Assembly: GCA_903862805.1 (NCBI GenBank)
Contig: CAIOZP010000381.1
Coordinates: forward strand, 1 to 13,542
Reading direction: 5' to 3'
DNA length: 13,542 nt
Source: an uncultured Fibrobacterota bacterium
Lineage (GTDB): Bacteria > Fibrobacterota > Chitinivibrionia > Chitinivibrionales > CAIOZP01
Both the position numbers and the translations under genes were made by a program. The notes beneath the pieces were generated by a model, which made no database searches, was not told the origin of the DNA, and worked only from the letters and a program-made list of their open reading frames with translations. Positions within the stretch are counted from its first letter, which is position 1; every line of letters begins with the position of its first letter. Positions 13,377-13,542 of this stretch are shown piece by piece.

Positions 13377-13542
13377 ATGCTTAAAATCGCCATTTTTATG
13401 ATAGATTTACTATCTGCCGAAATGACATGGCATCAAATTTCATTCAAGATGTCATATCAAGACGATCTGGCAAATAGGGACAGTTTAAGCATGTTTAACC
13501 ACATTTATGCGATGACTGCGGACTCTCTGCGGACTCCTGACC
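13377..13542 (+). CDS. Possible partial gene leaving the right edge
   Basis: From the ATG at 13377 the frame is open for 55 codons to the window edge, beginning MLKIAIFMIDLLSAEMTWHQ. There are further in-frame ATGs at 13398 and later. Only a poor SD (AAGTGG) precedes it. The codons are more AT-rich than in the neighbouring genes (TTA, CTA, AGG), and no family is recognised. The final 22 bases are an 11-base tandem repeat. It may be a chance open frame or a recently acquired gene. Confidence 0.22.
   Translation, partial: MLKIAIFMIDLLSAEMTWHQISFKMSYQDDLANRDSLSMFNHIYAMTADSLRTPD
13516..13537. repeat. Two tandem copies of an 11-base unit
   Basis: CTGCGGACTCT (13516-13526) is followed directly by CTGCGGACTCC (13527-13537), ten of eleven bases identical. 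The array may continue beyond the window. Eleven is not a multiple of three, so further copies would disturb a reading frame. Confidence 0.5.

Noticed and set aside
13477..13483. GGGACAG, a string often seen at transposon or REP-type element ends
   Set aside because: Seven bases alone are not evidence; no inverted partner, transposase or second end is in the window.

Overview
The window reads as chromosomal DNA from a mid-GC Gram-negative bacterium of the FCB (Fibrobacterota-Chlorobiota-Bacteroidota) type. The main clue is a large secreted C25-family (gingipain-like) cysteine peptidase with the features of PorU, the sortase of the type IX secretion system (T9SS). It ends in a T9SS type A-like sorting domain. 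Gene density is high, Shine-Dalgarno (SD) sites are clear in front of most genes, and the tRNA has its CCA end encoded. I see no phage, insertion sequence, CRISPR array or conflict system. A phylum more exact than FCB would be a guess; Fibrobacterota or a related uncultured lineage fits.

Layout. Positions 1-140 hold hairpins and perhaps the start of a minus-strand gene running off the left edge. Positions 141-2472 are a minus-strand pair: a PAC2-family protein, then thiC 40 or so bases downstream. No TPP riboswitch is visible in front of either. Positions 2473-2623 are a divergent regulatory region with two neighbouring dyads. Rightward from there come a small secreted Tyr/His-rich protein with DUF6515-like features (2624-3103), a class I SAM-dependent methyltransferase (3187-3960), porU (4087-8253), an intrinsic terminator (8301-8331), mutS (8417-11107), a strong hairpin just after the mutS stop, argB (11171-11953), argD (11985-13172), a tRNA with anticodon CAT with its own promoter and terminator (13199-13360), and an open frame that leaves the right edge.

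How the genes relate. ThiC makes the pyrimidine half of thiamine. ArgB and ArgD are consecutive steps of ornithine/arginine synthesis and are 31 bases apart, so they are surely co-transcribed. MutS may share that transcript, but a 16-bp stem separates it from argB and touches the argB SD. PorU would process proteins exported by the T9SS at the outer membrane; none of the other T9SS components lie here. The terminator between porU and mutS shows that mutS starts at 8417 and not at the upstream in-frame ATG.

Most of the window is ordinary core metabolism. The points worth a second look are non-coding: the possible alternative pairing in the mutS leader, the mutS-argB hairpin, the dyads in the divergent region, and the absence of thiamine riboswitch control of thiC. 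No undescribed system is evident.
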